Assembly: GCA_028707405.1 (NCBI GenBank)
Contig: JAQWBH010000008.1
Location: 1 to 43,379, forward strand
Length of the DNA: 43,379 nucleotides
Reading direction: 5' to 3'
Origin: Parabacteroides sp.
GTDB lineage: Bacteria > Bacteroidota > Bacteroidia > Bacteroidales > Tannerellaceae
Positions 26,313 to 34,118 of this stretch are shown here, piece by piece (within the stretch, counting starts at the first letter, position 1; every line of letters begins with the position of its first letter). The notes beneath the pieces were generated by a model, which saw nothing but the letters and a program-made list of their open reading frames with translations, was not told where the DNA came from and did no database searches. Made by a program: the position numbers and the translations under genes.

Positions 26313-26732
26313 ATGGCAATCACATTTTATACAGAAGATATAGAACTTCCAAAAATCGATCAACAAAAGATAACTGAATGGATAAAAACCGTTGCACAAT
26401 CATATGGCAAAAGAACAGGCGAAATCAGTTATATCTTCTGTTCCGATGAAAAGATTATAGATGTCAACCGTCAATATTTAAAACATGACTATTATACTGA
26501 CATAATCACGTTTGATTATACAAACGGAAGCAAAATATCAGGCGATATTTTCATCAGTCTGGACACCGTAAAAAGCAATTCAGAAATATTTCAAACTTCT
26601 TACGAACAAGAATTGCTTCGCACGATCATTCATGGCATTCTTCATCTATGCGGAATCAACGACAAAGGCCCTGGAGAACGAGAGATTATGGAAAAGAACG
26701 AGGACAAGGCTCTAGCAATATTAAATAAATAA
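26313..26732 (+). CDS. ybeY: Endoribonuclease YbeY (rRNA maturation)
   Basis: A 139-residue metal-dependent ribonuclease for 16S rRNA 3' maturation and ribosome quality control. It has ISYIFCSDEKIIDVNRQYL, then HDYYTDIITFDY, DIFISLDTV and the metal site RTIIHGILHLCGINDKG. In most bacteria three His ligands follow HxxxHxxxxxH; here the third position is Asp (H-L-C-G-I-N-D). Flavobacterial homologues that I recall also show Asp there, so this is likely a lineage trait and not a defect. It follows SpmAB closely and is probably co-transcribed. Confidence 0.95.
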   Translation: MAITFYTEDIELPKIDQQKITEWIKTVAQSYGKRTGEISYIFCSDEKIIDVNRQYLKHDYYTDIITFDYTNGSKISGDIFISLDTVKSNSEIFQTSYEQELLRTIIHGILHLCGINDKGPGEREIMEKNEDKALAILNK

Positions 26733-26831
26733 ATTCACAACAACTATCATTAAATGTCCATATCAATTGCTACAAGAATTAATAATAATAAACATCCAGA
26801 CAGTAATAAATCAAAATAACATACGAAAAAG

Positions 26832-26847
26832 TGTCCGTTCTTGAACA
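26832..26847. promoter_or_regulatory. Candidate activator site 1 of a sigma-54 promoter
   Basis: TGTCCGTTCTTGAACA, an imperfect dyad (TGTyC-n6-GAACA), lies about 97 bp before the predicted transcription start. It shares TGTyCG and TGAACA with site 2, which begins exactly 19 bp later. Confidence 0.6.
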
Positions 26848-26850
26848 AAG

Positions 26851-26866
26851 TGTTCGAAAATGAACA
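26851..26866. promoter_or_regulatory. Candidate activator site 2 of a sigma-54 promoter
   Basis: TGTTCGAAAATGAACA, with perfect 5-bp arms TGTTC/GAACA. It is centred about 78 bp upstream of the predicted start, a usual distance for enhancer-binding proteins acting on sigma-54 polymerase. Confidence 0.6.
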
Positions 26867-26911
26867 CCACATAAATCTGAAATACATTGTTTATCAGTAT
26901 AATACTTTAAC

Positions 26912-26925
26912 GGCACACTTTTTGC
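26912..26925 (+). promoter_or_regulatory. Sigma-54 (RpoN) promoter, -24 GG and -12 GC
   Basis: GGCACACTTTTTGC keeps GG and GC exactly 10 bp apart and matches the TGGCACN5TTGC consensus, apart from C in place of the leading T. Transcription would begin near 26937, leaving about 25 nt to the S41 start at 26962. No TAnnTTTG box competes in this gap. Confidence 0.75.
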
Positions 26926-26961
26926 TCAGTATCTCTTAACTGATTATAACAAAAAAAGTTT

Positions 26962-28398
26962 ATGAAAACATCTACAAGAATTCTTCTGGCATTTGCATTT
27001 GTTTTTCAAATGCTATTTTTTCAAGAAAGTCAAGCCCAAGAGGCAGAACAGGAAAAGTATCTCAAAGAAAACGCACAAAATTGGACAAAAGAGCAGCGAC
27101 TCTATGCCTTGTCTTCATTTTGGATGTATGTAAAATACAATTACGTCTATATGTACAAAATCGGACACGAACGTTTGGATTCGCTCTACCAGTCATACAT
27201 AACACCTACTTTGGAAGCAAAAAACGATTATGAGTTTTGTAATATTTTAGATCATTTCTGTGCCGACTTAAAGGATGAACATACATACATAGACAGACCC
27301 ATATGGAATTATACTACCACATATTTCACCGACAATTGGTCAATAAAGACAGAATACATCGATCATAAAGTGATCGTAACAGGCATATCAGAAGTGAAAG
27401 AGAAAGAAGTGCCGTTAGGAAGTGAAATAATTGAAGTGAACGGTCTTCCTGTGGAAGACGCTTTAGTTAAGAGAGCAACCAAAATACCCGCTTCTACCGA
27501 TCATGTCCGTATGGCTTTAGCAGGGAAACTGTTATTAGGGAACCTTATCTATTCAAAAGAAACAATTAAATTCCGCCGTCCTGATGGAGAAATACGAACA
27601 TTTACTTTTTACAATAAGTACGAAAAGGACTACAATCAGTTAAAGATCAAAAGTCTTCCAAAAACCTCATCCTTTACAAAATTTGATTTCCAATGGTATC
27701 CGGGTGACATCGCTTATATAAAAATTGGTACTTTCATGCCGGATAGTTCTATCGAGAACGGACTGAATAGGGCTTTACCCCAACTTCAGAAACGGGCAAA
27801 AAAACTGATCATTGACATCAGAAATAATGGTGGAGGAAACAGTGGCTTCGCAGCCAAAATCATGTCGCACTTCATTACAAATAAAAAAGCTGTTGACGGC
27901 CGCTGGTATACATCCTACCATAATGCTGCTTATGCATCGTGGGGTGCCCAAATAGAACCAAAAGATACAGTCAACAATGAAGAAAAAAAGGAATATTTTC
28001 TGAATTATCATATGCTCGCGATGAAAGAGGGAGGTTTGAGCGAATACGAAATTCCAAAGAATACCATCCGAGTAATCGTGCCTACACTTATACTGACCAA
28101 CTACGCCACATGTTCATCTTCAGAGAATTTTCTTGTGATTGCAAGTGGAGAAAAACATATCAAACTTATGGGTGAAACAACTTCCGGAAGCACTGGGAAT
28201 CCAGTCATGTATCAGCTCCTTCCTAAACTTTCCTGTGGTATCTGTACGAAAAAAGATGTCTATCCTGACGGCCGAGAGTTTGTTGGTTCGGGCATAAAAC
28301 CGGATTACGAAGTAATCCCAACCCTTAATGACTACCTTAAGGGGAGAGATGTAGTGCTTGAGACAGCATTAAAACAACTCGAGAAAGAGCGCTTATAG
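26962..28398 (+). CDS. Exported S41 family peptidase under sigma-54-type control
   Basis: A 478-residue protein with a signal peptide (MKTSTRILLAFAFVFQMLFF, cleavage near SQAQ). Layout: an N-terminal helical domain (residues 35-110), a PDZ-like segment (KVIVTGISEVKEKEVPLGSE followed by IIEVNGLPV), then the S41 core with KLIIDIRNNGGG, ATCSSSENFLVIA with the nucleophile Ser, and GETTSGSTGNP. The role is probably processing or degradation of envelope proteins. It stands alone, and its 229-bp leader carries the sigma-54 promoter and two dyad sites, so it should respond to a dedicated activator not encoded here. The other S41 gene in this window lacks this control. Confidence 0.93.
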   Translation: MKTSTRILLAFAFVFQMLFFQESQAQEAEQEKYLKENAQNWTKEQRLYALSSFWMYVKYNYVYMYKIGHERLDSLYQSYITPTLEAKNDYEFCNILDHFCADLKDEHTYIDRPIWNYTTTYFTDNWSIKTEYIDHKVIVTGISEVKEKEVPLGSEIIEVNGLPVEDALVKRATKIPASTDHVRMALAGKLLLGNLIYSKETIKFRRPDGEIRTFTFYNKYEKDYNQLKIKSLPKTSSFTKFDFQWYPGDIAYIKIGTFMPDSSIENGLNRALPQLQKRAKKLIIDIRNNGGGNSGFAAKIMSHFITNKKAVDGRWYTSYHNAAYASWGAQIEPKDTVNNEEKKEYFLNYHMLAMKEGGLSEYEIPKNTIRVIVPTLILTNYATCSSSENFLVIASGEKHIKLMGETTSGSTGNPVMYQLLPKLSCGICTKKDVYPDGREFVGSGIKPDYEVIPTLNDYLKGRDVVLETALKQLEKERL

Positions 28399-28424
28399 AA
28401 AAAGTATATATGCCTTTTACACCA

Positions 28425-28454
28425 CAGTTCTTAAGAATCCTTTCTTAAGAACTG
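28425..28454. repeat. 12-bp inverted repeat upstream of mnmG
   Basis: CAGTTCTTAAGA (28425-28436) and its exact complement (28443-28454) are separated by 6 bp. Within it the self-palindromic TTCTTAAGAA occurs twice, 14 bp apart. No U-run follows on either strand, so it is unlikely to be an intrinsic terminator. It ends about 20 bp before the -7 box of mnmG and overlaps the -33 zone. Confidence 0.7.
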
Positions 28455-28473
28455 ACCAAAACAATATTCTATG

Positions 28474-28481
28474 TATCTTTG
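28474..28481 (+). promoter_or_regulatory. Bacteroidetes -7 box TATCTTTG for mnmG
   Basis: TATCTTTG matches TAnnTTTG, with transcription near 28488 and the ATG at 28507. Confidence 0.6.
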
Positions 28482-28506
28482 CACCTGATATAAAGAGACA
28501 AACACA

Positions 28507-30384
28507 ATGATTTTTAATTACGATGTAATTGTTGTCGGCGCCGGACATGCAGGATGCGAAGCTGCATCTGCAGCAGCCAACATGGGATCAAAGACGCTTC
28601 TTATCACAATGGATATGAACAAGATTGCCCAAATGAGCTGTAATCCGGCTGTTGGAGGCATTGCTAAAGGGCAAATTGTCCGTGAGATTGATGCATTAGG
28701 TGGAAATATGGGCATTGTGACCGATAGCACAGCCATACAATTCAGAATGCTCAACCGAAGTAAAGGTCCGGCAATGTGGAGCCCACGTGCTCAAAGCGAC
28801 AGAGCAAAGTTCATTCAGTGCTGGCGGCATCTTCTCGAAAATATTCCAAACTTATTCATGTGGCAGGATAACGTAAAAGAACTGCTTATGAATGGCGATA
28901 CCGTGTGTGGTGTTAGGACCATGATGGATGTAGAATTTCATGCCAAAAGTGTAGTCCTCACTAATGGGACCTTTTTAAATGGACTAATACACATTGGACG
29001 CACACAGATACGTGGTGGAAGAATTGCTGAGCCAGCAACAACAGGATTAACCGAGCAGCTTGTCGCTTTGGGAATCAAATCATCGCGAATGAAAACCGGA
29101 ACGCCTGTCAGAATTGATGCACGCAGCGTACATTTCGACCTAATGGGCGAACAATCCGGCGAGGACGATTTTCATAAGTTTTCCTATCTAGACAGCTCAC
29201 ACCGAGAACTGAAACAGATGAGCTGTTGGACAACCTACACCAATGAAGCCTGTCATGATATTCTCCGCAAAGGCCTCCCCGATTCTCCTCTGTACAACGG
29301 ACAGATTAAAAGTATTGGTCCACGTTATTGTCCAAGCATAGAGACAAAAATCGTCACCTTTGCCGACAAAAAACAGCATCAGCTTTTTTTAGAGCCCGAA
29401 GGTGAAACGACGCAGGAATATTACTTAAACGGTTTTTCTTCCTCGTTGCCTATCAATATACAGCTACGAGCTTTACAAGCCATCCCGGCATTCAAAGATG
29501 TACAAATTTACCGTCCGGGATACGCTATCGAATATGATTTCTTCGATCCGACGCAGCTACGCCACAACCTCGAGACAAAAAAGATTCACAACCTCTTCTT
29601 TGCGGGGCAAATTAATGGGACAACCGGTTATGAAGAAGCTGGTGGTCAAGGAATCATTGCAGGTATTAATGCGCACATCAATTGCCACGGCGGTGAATCT
29701 TTCGTTTTGGGACGTGATGAATCATACATTGGCGTCCTGATTGACGATTTGGTAACCAAAGGTGTTGACGAACCTTACAGGATGTTTACATCCCGGGCAG
29801 AATACCGAATCCTTTTAAGACAGGATGATGCCGACATGCGACTTACAGAAAAAGGCTTCAATATTGGACTGGCAACACAACATCGTTACGAGCTATTGAA
29901 TAAAAAGAAAGCCTATCGAGACGCTATAATCGAATTTGCAAAAAGCTATTCCATCCATCCCCTACATATCAACAGCGGATTAGAATCCCTTGGAACTACT
30001 CCACTCACACGCGGGTGTAAACTTGTAGAACTGATTGTAAGGCCGCAAGTCTCACTTATGGCTATTGCCGAATTGGTACCTCCGTTCAAAGCCGAGCTTG
30101 ATAAAATAAGCGACAATCGGAAAGAAGAGATAATCGAAGCAGCAGAAATACTTATCAAATATAACGGATATATTAAACGAGAACAAATCATCGCAGACAA
30201 AATCCGCAGATTAGAAAACATCCGCATCCGTGGTAAATTTGATTACAACAACCTGCAGGCGTTGTCGACTGAGGCAAGGCAAAAATTGGCCCGAATAGAT
30301 CCCGAAACGATTGCCCAAGCGAGTCGTATTCCGGGCGTATCTCCAAGTGATATTAATATTCTACTTGTCCTTTCAGGAAGATAA
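28507..30384 (+). CDS. mnmG: tRNA uridine 5-carboxymethylaminomethyl modification enzyme MnmG
   Basis: A 625-residue FAD enzyme that, with MnmE, modifies the wobble uridine of several tRNAs. The dinucleotide-binding motif VVGAGHAGCEAA is at residues 9-20. It is followed by MSCNPAVGGIAKGQIVREID, GTPVRIDARS, the second FAD motif FFAGQINGTTGYEEAGGQG, and the C-terminal helical domain ending ALSTEARQKLARIDPETIAQ and SRIPGVSPSDI. Length and motifs are standard. A parS site lies 7 bp past the stop, and uvrC follows after 83 bp. Confidence 0.98.
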   Translation: MIFNYDVIVVGAGHAGCEAASAAANMGSKTLLITMDMNKIAQMSCNPAVGGIAKGQIVREIDALGGNMGIVTDSTAIQFRMLNRSKGPAMWSPRAQSDRAKFIQCWRHLLENIPNLFMWQDNVKELLMNGDTVCGVRTMMDVEFHAKSVVLTNGTFLNGLIHIGRTQIRGGRIAEPATTGLTEQLVALGIKSSRMKTGTPVRIDARSVHFDLMGEQSGEDDFHKFSYLDSSHRELKQMSCWTTYTNEACHDILRKGLPDSPLYNGQIKSIGPRYCPSIETKIVTFADKKQHQLFLEPEGETTQEYYLNGFSSSLPINIQLRALQAIPAFKDVQIYRPGYAIEYDFFDPTQLRHNLETKKIHNLFFAGQINGTTGYEEAGGQGIIAGINAHINCHGGESFVLGRDESYIGVLIDDLVTKGVDEPYRMFTSRAEYRILLRQDDADMRLTEKGFNIGLATQHRYELLNKKKAYRDAIIEFAKSYSIHPLHINSGLESLGTTPLTRGCKLVELIVRPQVSLMAIAELVPPFKAELDKISDNRKEEIIEAAEILIKYNGYIKREQIIADKIRRLENIRIRGKFDYNNLQALSTEARQKLARIDPETIAQASRIPGVSPSDINILLVLSGR

Positions 30385-30390
30385 GGGGAA

Positions 30391-30406
30391 TGTTCCACGT
30401 GAAACA
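30391..30406. other. parS: parS site (ParB/Spo0J binding)
   Basis: TGTTCCACGTGAAACA matches the 16-bp consensus TGTTNCACGTGAAACA at every defined base. It lies in the 83-bp gap between mnmG and uvrC. ParB loads at such sites, which cluster around the replication origin, so this segment is probably in the origin-side part of the chromosome. No parA, parB or dnaA gene is in the window. Confidence 0.9.
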
Positions 30407-30467
30407 TTTGCTTCAGAAAACAGCACATAATACACTGGTTATTGGACAATAAAGTAAATAAAAACAA

Positions 30468-32282
30468 ATGTGGATAGATAAAGGAGATCATATAAAAGCA
30501 ATATTGGAAATGCTTCCGGAGAAACCTGGAAGCTACCAATACTATGACACAAACGGAACTATTATATACGTAGGCAAAGCAAAGAACTTAAAGAAAAGAG
30601 TCTCCTCCTATTTCAATAAAGAACCAGAAAGTATTAAGACAAGAGTATTGGTAAAACAGATTAAAGACATCAAATATATAGTTGTCGGAACAGAAGAAGA
30701 TGCACTTTTACTTGAAAACAATCTGATCAAACAATATCGTCCACGATACAATGTGATGCTGAAAGATGATAAAACATATCCATCTATTGTTGTAAAGAAC
30801 GAATACTTTTCAAGAGTGTTTACAACAAGGAACATTATTCGTGACGGTTCACAATATTACGGTCCGTATCCATCTGCGTATACGGCAAAATTAATGCTAC
30901 AAATGATTAAAGGATTATATCCGATCAGAAGCTGTCATCTTCCTCTTACGCCAGAATCAATAATAGAAGGAAAATATAAAAAATGCCTGGAATATCACAT
31001 AAAAAGATGCAAGGCTCCATGTGAAGGAATGCAAAGTCTGGAAGAATATCAAAACAATATTAGCTTTGTAAAAGAAATATTGAAAGGGAATGTTTCGCAA
31101 GTAAGTACAATTTTGTATGACACTATGCAGAAACTTGCATCCGAACTTCGCTTCGAAGAGGCACAGGTAATCAAAGAAAAATATGAAATCATCGAAAACT
31201 ATCGTTCGAAATCGACAGTAGTTACACCGGCTCTACATAATATAGATGTATTTTCAATAATAGAAAATGAACATTCAGCTTACATAAACTATCTACATAT
31301 TGGAAATGGAGCGGTTGTACAGGCCTATACATTCGAATATAAAATGCGCCTGGAAGAAACAGAGGGAGAATTACTAAGTCTGGGTATTATTGAGATGCGG
31401 AACAGGTTCAACAGTACAGCTAAAGAGATTATCCTTCCTTGTCCAATAGATATAGAGCTCGAAAATGTAACTATCACCATTCCACAACGCGGAGATAAAA
31501 AGAAACTATTGGAACTGTCGGAAATGAACGTCAAACAATATAAGGTAGACAAGCTGAAACAAGCAGAAAAATTAAATCCGGAACAACGAAGTACAAAACT
31601 CCTAAAAGAAATCCAAGACACACTAAAATTACCGAAACTACCGATACAGATTGAATGTTTCGATAACTCAAATATACAAGGGAGCGATGCTGTTGCTGCT
31701 TGTATAGTGTACAAAATGGCAAAACCATCAAAAAAAGATTATCGCAAATATATTATTAAAACTGTTGTAGGCTCTGATGACTACGCGTCAATGAAAGAAG
31801 TTGTACAAAGACGATACAAACGTGCGATCGAAGAAAACACCTCTCTCCCCGATCTAATCATCACAGACGGTGGAAAGGGGCAAATGGAGGTTGTCAGACA
31901 GGTTGTTGAAGACGAATTGCATCTTTCCATTCCAATCGTTGGTCTGGCTAAAAACGATAAACACCGTACATCAGAACTACTTTTCGGATTCCCGCCTGAA
32001 ATAGTAGGGATGTCGCTACAAAGCTATATGTTCAAATTCTTCACGCAAATACAAGATGAAGTACACCGCTTTGCTATTACCTTTCATAAGAATAAACGTA
32101 GCAAAGGACAAACAAAATCAGAATTGGATAACATAAAAGGCATTGGCGAAAAAACAAAAACATTACTTTTGCGCCATTACAAAAGTGTAAAAAGGATTAA
32201 GGACGCTGATGAAGACGAACTCAAAGGAATCATTGGCGAAGCAAAAACAAAAATACTAGTAAATGAGTTAAATAAGATATGA
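30468..32282 (+). CDS. uvrC: Excinuclease ABC subunit C
   Basis: A 604-residue nuclease that makes both incisions in nucleotide excision repair after UvrAB locate damage. Domains in order: GIY-YIG nuclease (GSYQYYDTNGTIIYVGKAKN, residues about 22-95), UVR helical hairpin (SELRFEEAQVIKEKYEII), RNase H-like endonuclease domain (IECFDNSNIQGSDAVAACIV and LIITDGGKGQ), and C-terminal helix-hairpin-helix (NIKGIGEKTKTLLL). The start at 30468 keeps the usual short N-terminal segment. Its stop overlaps the dtd start (ATGA, 32279-32282). Confidence 0.98.
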   Translation: MWIDKGDHIKAILEMLPEKPGSYQYYDTNGTIIYVGKAKNLKKRVSSYFNKEPESIKTRVLVKQIKDIKYIVVGTEEDALLLENNLIKQYRPRYNVMLKDDKTYPSIVVKNEYFSRVFTTRNIIRDGSQYYGPYPSAYTAKLMLQMIKGLYPIRSCHLPLTPESIIEGKYKKCLEYHIKRCKAPCEGMQSLEEYQNNISFVKEILKGNVSQVSTILYDTMQKLASELRFEEAQVIKEKYEIIENYRSKSTVVTPALHNIDVFSIIENEHSAYINYLHIGNGAVVQAYTFEYKMRLEETEGELLSLGIIEMRNRFNSTAKEIILPCPIDIELENVTITIPQRGDKKKLLELSEMNVKQYKVDKLKQAEKLNPEQRSTKLLKEIQDTLKLPKLPIQIECFDNSNIQGSDAVAACIVYKMAKPSKKDYRKYIIKTVVGSDDYASMKEVVQRRYKRAIEENTSLPDLIITDGGKGQMEVVRQVVEDELHLSIPIVGLAKNDKHRTSELLFGFPPEIVGMSLQSYMFKFFTQIQDEVHRFAITFHKNKRSKGQTKSELDNIKGIGEKTKTLLLRHYKSVKRIKDADEDELKGIIGEAKTKILVNELNKI

Positions 32283-32731
32283 GAACAGTAACACAACGAG
32301 TACAACACGCCTCCGTAACAATAGAAGGCAAAATAAAATCAGAAATCGGAAAGGGGCTGTTGGTATTGGTAGGAATTGAAGATCGTGATACGCAGGAAGA
32401 CATAGAATGGCTTTGTAAAAAGATTGTCAATCTACGTATCTTTGACGATGAAAACGGAATAATGAACCGTTCAGTGATTGACACTAAAGGCGAAATACTC
32501 GTCGTCAGCCAATTCACATTGCAGGCATCTACAAAGAAAGGCAACAGACCCTCATACATCAAGGCTTCAAAAGCCGATTTTGCTATTCCAATGTATGAAG
32601 CATTCTGTTCAGAAATGAGTATACAGCTGCAAAAAAGAGTCAAAACCGGCGAGTTCGGAGCAGACATGAAAGTAGAATTACTAAATGATGGACCTGTCAC
32701 AATATGGATCGATTCTCAAAATAAAGAATGA
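32279..32731 (+). CDS. dtd: D-aminoacyl-tRNA deacylase
   Basis: A 150-residue proofreading enzyme that hydrolyses D-amino acids (and glycine mischarged on tRNA-Ala) from tRNA. Both signature motifs are present, SQFTLQAST near residue 80 and GPVTIW near the C-terminus, together with MRTVTQRVQHASVTI at the start. The length is standard. It is coupled to uvrC by a four-base overlap and followed by the mazG-like gene after 4 nt. Confidence 0.97.
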   Translation: MRTVTQRVQHASVTIEGKIKSEIGKGLLVLVGIEDRDTQEDIEWLCKKIVNLRIFDDENGIMNRSVIDTKGEILVVSQFTLQASTKKGNRPSYIKASKADFAIPMYEAFCSEMSIQLQKRVKTGEFGADMKVELLNDGPVTIWIDSQNKE

Positions 32732-32735
32732 TATC

Positions 32736-33068
32736 ATGGAAGAAATAAGCATCAGGCAAGCTCAGGAAATGGTAGACAAATGGATAAAAACCTATGGTGT
32801 CCGCTATTTCAATGAACTGACAAACATGACTATCCTAACAGAAGAAGTGGGCGAAGTAGCCAGAATCATAGCCAGAAAGTATGGTGAACAGTCATTTAAG
32901 GAGAGCGATAAGCAGAAAGATCTGGGCGATGAAATGGCAGACGTTCTATGGGTCTTGCTTTGTCTGGCAAATCAGACAGGGATAAACATGACTGAAGCCT
33001 TTCAAAAGAATCTGGAGAAAAAAACGAGCAGAGATAAAGAACGACATATAAACAATAAAAAACTATAA
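32736..33068 (+). CDS. MazG-like nucleotide pyrophosphohydrolase
   Basis: A 110-residue all-alpha NTP pyrophosphatase. The EEVGEVAR and DLGDEMADVLWVL segments give the ExxE and ExxD metal-binding motifs of the MazG/iMazG fold. Such enzymes remove non-canonical nucleotides from the pool. The ATG at 32736, in the 4-nt gap after dtd, is preferred over an ATG at 32685 that would lie within dtd. The deoC start follows 3 nt after its stop. Confidence 0.92.
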   Translation: MEEISIRQAQEMVDKWIKTYGVRYFNELTNMTILTEEVGEVARIIARKYGEQSFKESDKQKDLGDEMADVLWVLLCLANQTGINMTEAFQKNLEKKTSRDKERHINNKKL

Positions 33069-33071
33069 AGA

Positions 33072-34010
33072 ATGATACACGAACATCATCACGATTGTGA
33101 CTGTGAACATGAGCACGGACACGATGAAAGCAAAGAATATCCCCGCATGGATAAATACCACGAAGCATTCAACCGATTCGAGAAAGCAGGAAGTATGGAT
33201 CAGGTAGAAAAATCTGTAAAAGCGCTTTTGGAGGTCAGTGAAAAAGAGAATTTTAATGCAAATGTTTTAAAACAAATTCACAGTTTCATCGACTTAACAT
33301 CTCTCACAAGTATGGATACCCAAGAGAGCATCTATAACATGGTGAATAAGGTTAACGACTATGAAGGGGCACGCCCCGATGTTGAGAATGTGGCAGCAAT
33401 TTGCGTATATCCTATCTTTGTCGAAACCGTAAAGCAATCATTACAAGCTGACGGCGTTAAAATAGCCTCCGTAGTTGGCGGATTCCCCTCCTCACAAACC
33501 TTCACAGAAGTAAAAATTGCTGAAACAGCTATGGCCGTAATGCAAGGCGCTGATGAAGTAGATACTGTCATGAATCTCGGAAACTTTTTGGAAGAGAACT
33601 ATGAAGCTATAAGCGATGAATTGGATGAAATAAAAGAAAGCGCACACGATGCAAAATTGAAAGTCATATTAGAAACCGGGGCACTTGCAACGCCCGAAAA
33701 CATTTGCAAAGCGGCTATACTGGCAGCTTATTGCGGAGCCGATTTCATCAAAACATCGACAGGTAAAGGATATCCCGGCGCATCTATAGAAGCAGCATAC
33801 CTCATTTGTCAGGTGATCAAACAATATTATACACTTACACACAGAAAAGTAGGCATTAAAGTTTCAGGAGGAATCCGTACTGCAGAAGAAGCTGTTAAAT
33901 ACTATACCATAGTGAAAGAAGTATTAGGTAACGAATGGCTCAATAAAGATTTGTTCCGTATTGGAGCCAGCAGTTTGGTCGGTGATATTGAACATCGCTT
34001 GGGAGAATAA
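33072..34010 (+). CDS. deoC: Deoxyribose-phosphate aldolase with His/Cys-rich N-terminus
   Basis: A 312-residue class I aldolase splitting 2-deoxyribose 5-phosphate into glyceraldehyde 3-phosphate and acetaldehyde for deoxynucleoside use. The Schiff-base Lys227 lies in ADFIKTSTGKG, the second Lys in GIKVSGGIRT, and the start of the barrel in DLTSLTSMDTQ. Residues 3-19 contain seven His, two Cys and seven acidic residues (HEHHHDCDCEHEHGHDE), resembling a metal-chaperone tail and absent from the aldolase core. A start at 33147 (MDKYHEAF) would remove it, but the 33072 ATG follows the upstream gene at operon spacing. Last gene of the uvrC operon. Confidence 0.95.
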   Translation: MIHEHHHDCDCEHEHGHDESKEYPRMDKYHEAFNRFEKAGSMDQVEKSVKALLEVSEKENFNANVLKQIHSFIDLTSLTSMDTQESIYNMVNKVNDYEGARPDVENVAAICVYPIFVETVKQSLQADGVKIASVVGGFPSSQTFTEVKIAETAMAVMQGADEVDTVMNLGNFLEENYEAISDELDEIKESAHDAKLKVILETGALATPENICKAAILAAYCGADFIKTSTGKGYPGASIEAAYLICQVIKQYYTLTHRKVGIKVSGGIRTAEEAVKYYTIVKEVLGNEWLNKDLFRIGASSLVGDIEHRLGE

Positions 34011-34033
34011 TCATAAGATAATCTTCTTTATGA

Positions 34034-34086
34034 CACGGAATATACAGATAATCGTACCCCTTTCAACACAAACTGTATAGTCCGTG
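34034..34086. repeat. Long-loop inverted repeat between deoC and the polyprenyl synthase gene
   Basis: CACGGA-A-TATACAG (34034-34047) is complementary to CTGTATA-G-TCCGTG (34073-34086) except for the central position, with a 25-nt loop. It sits between convergent genes. No strong U-run follows the hairpin, so its role as a terminator is uncertain. Confidence 0.55.
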
Positions 34087-34118
34087 CTCATTTACAAAAA
34101 AACGGGAAAGCTCAGGAA

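Noticed and set aside
28425-28454. Intrinsic terminator after the S41 gene
   Set aside because: The stem is perfect but AT-rich and followed by accaaaaca, with no U-run.
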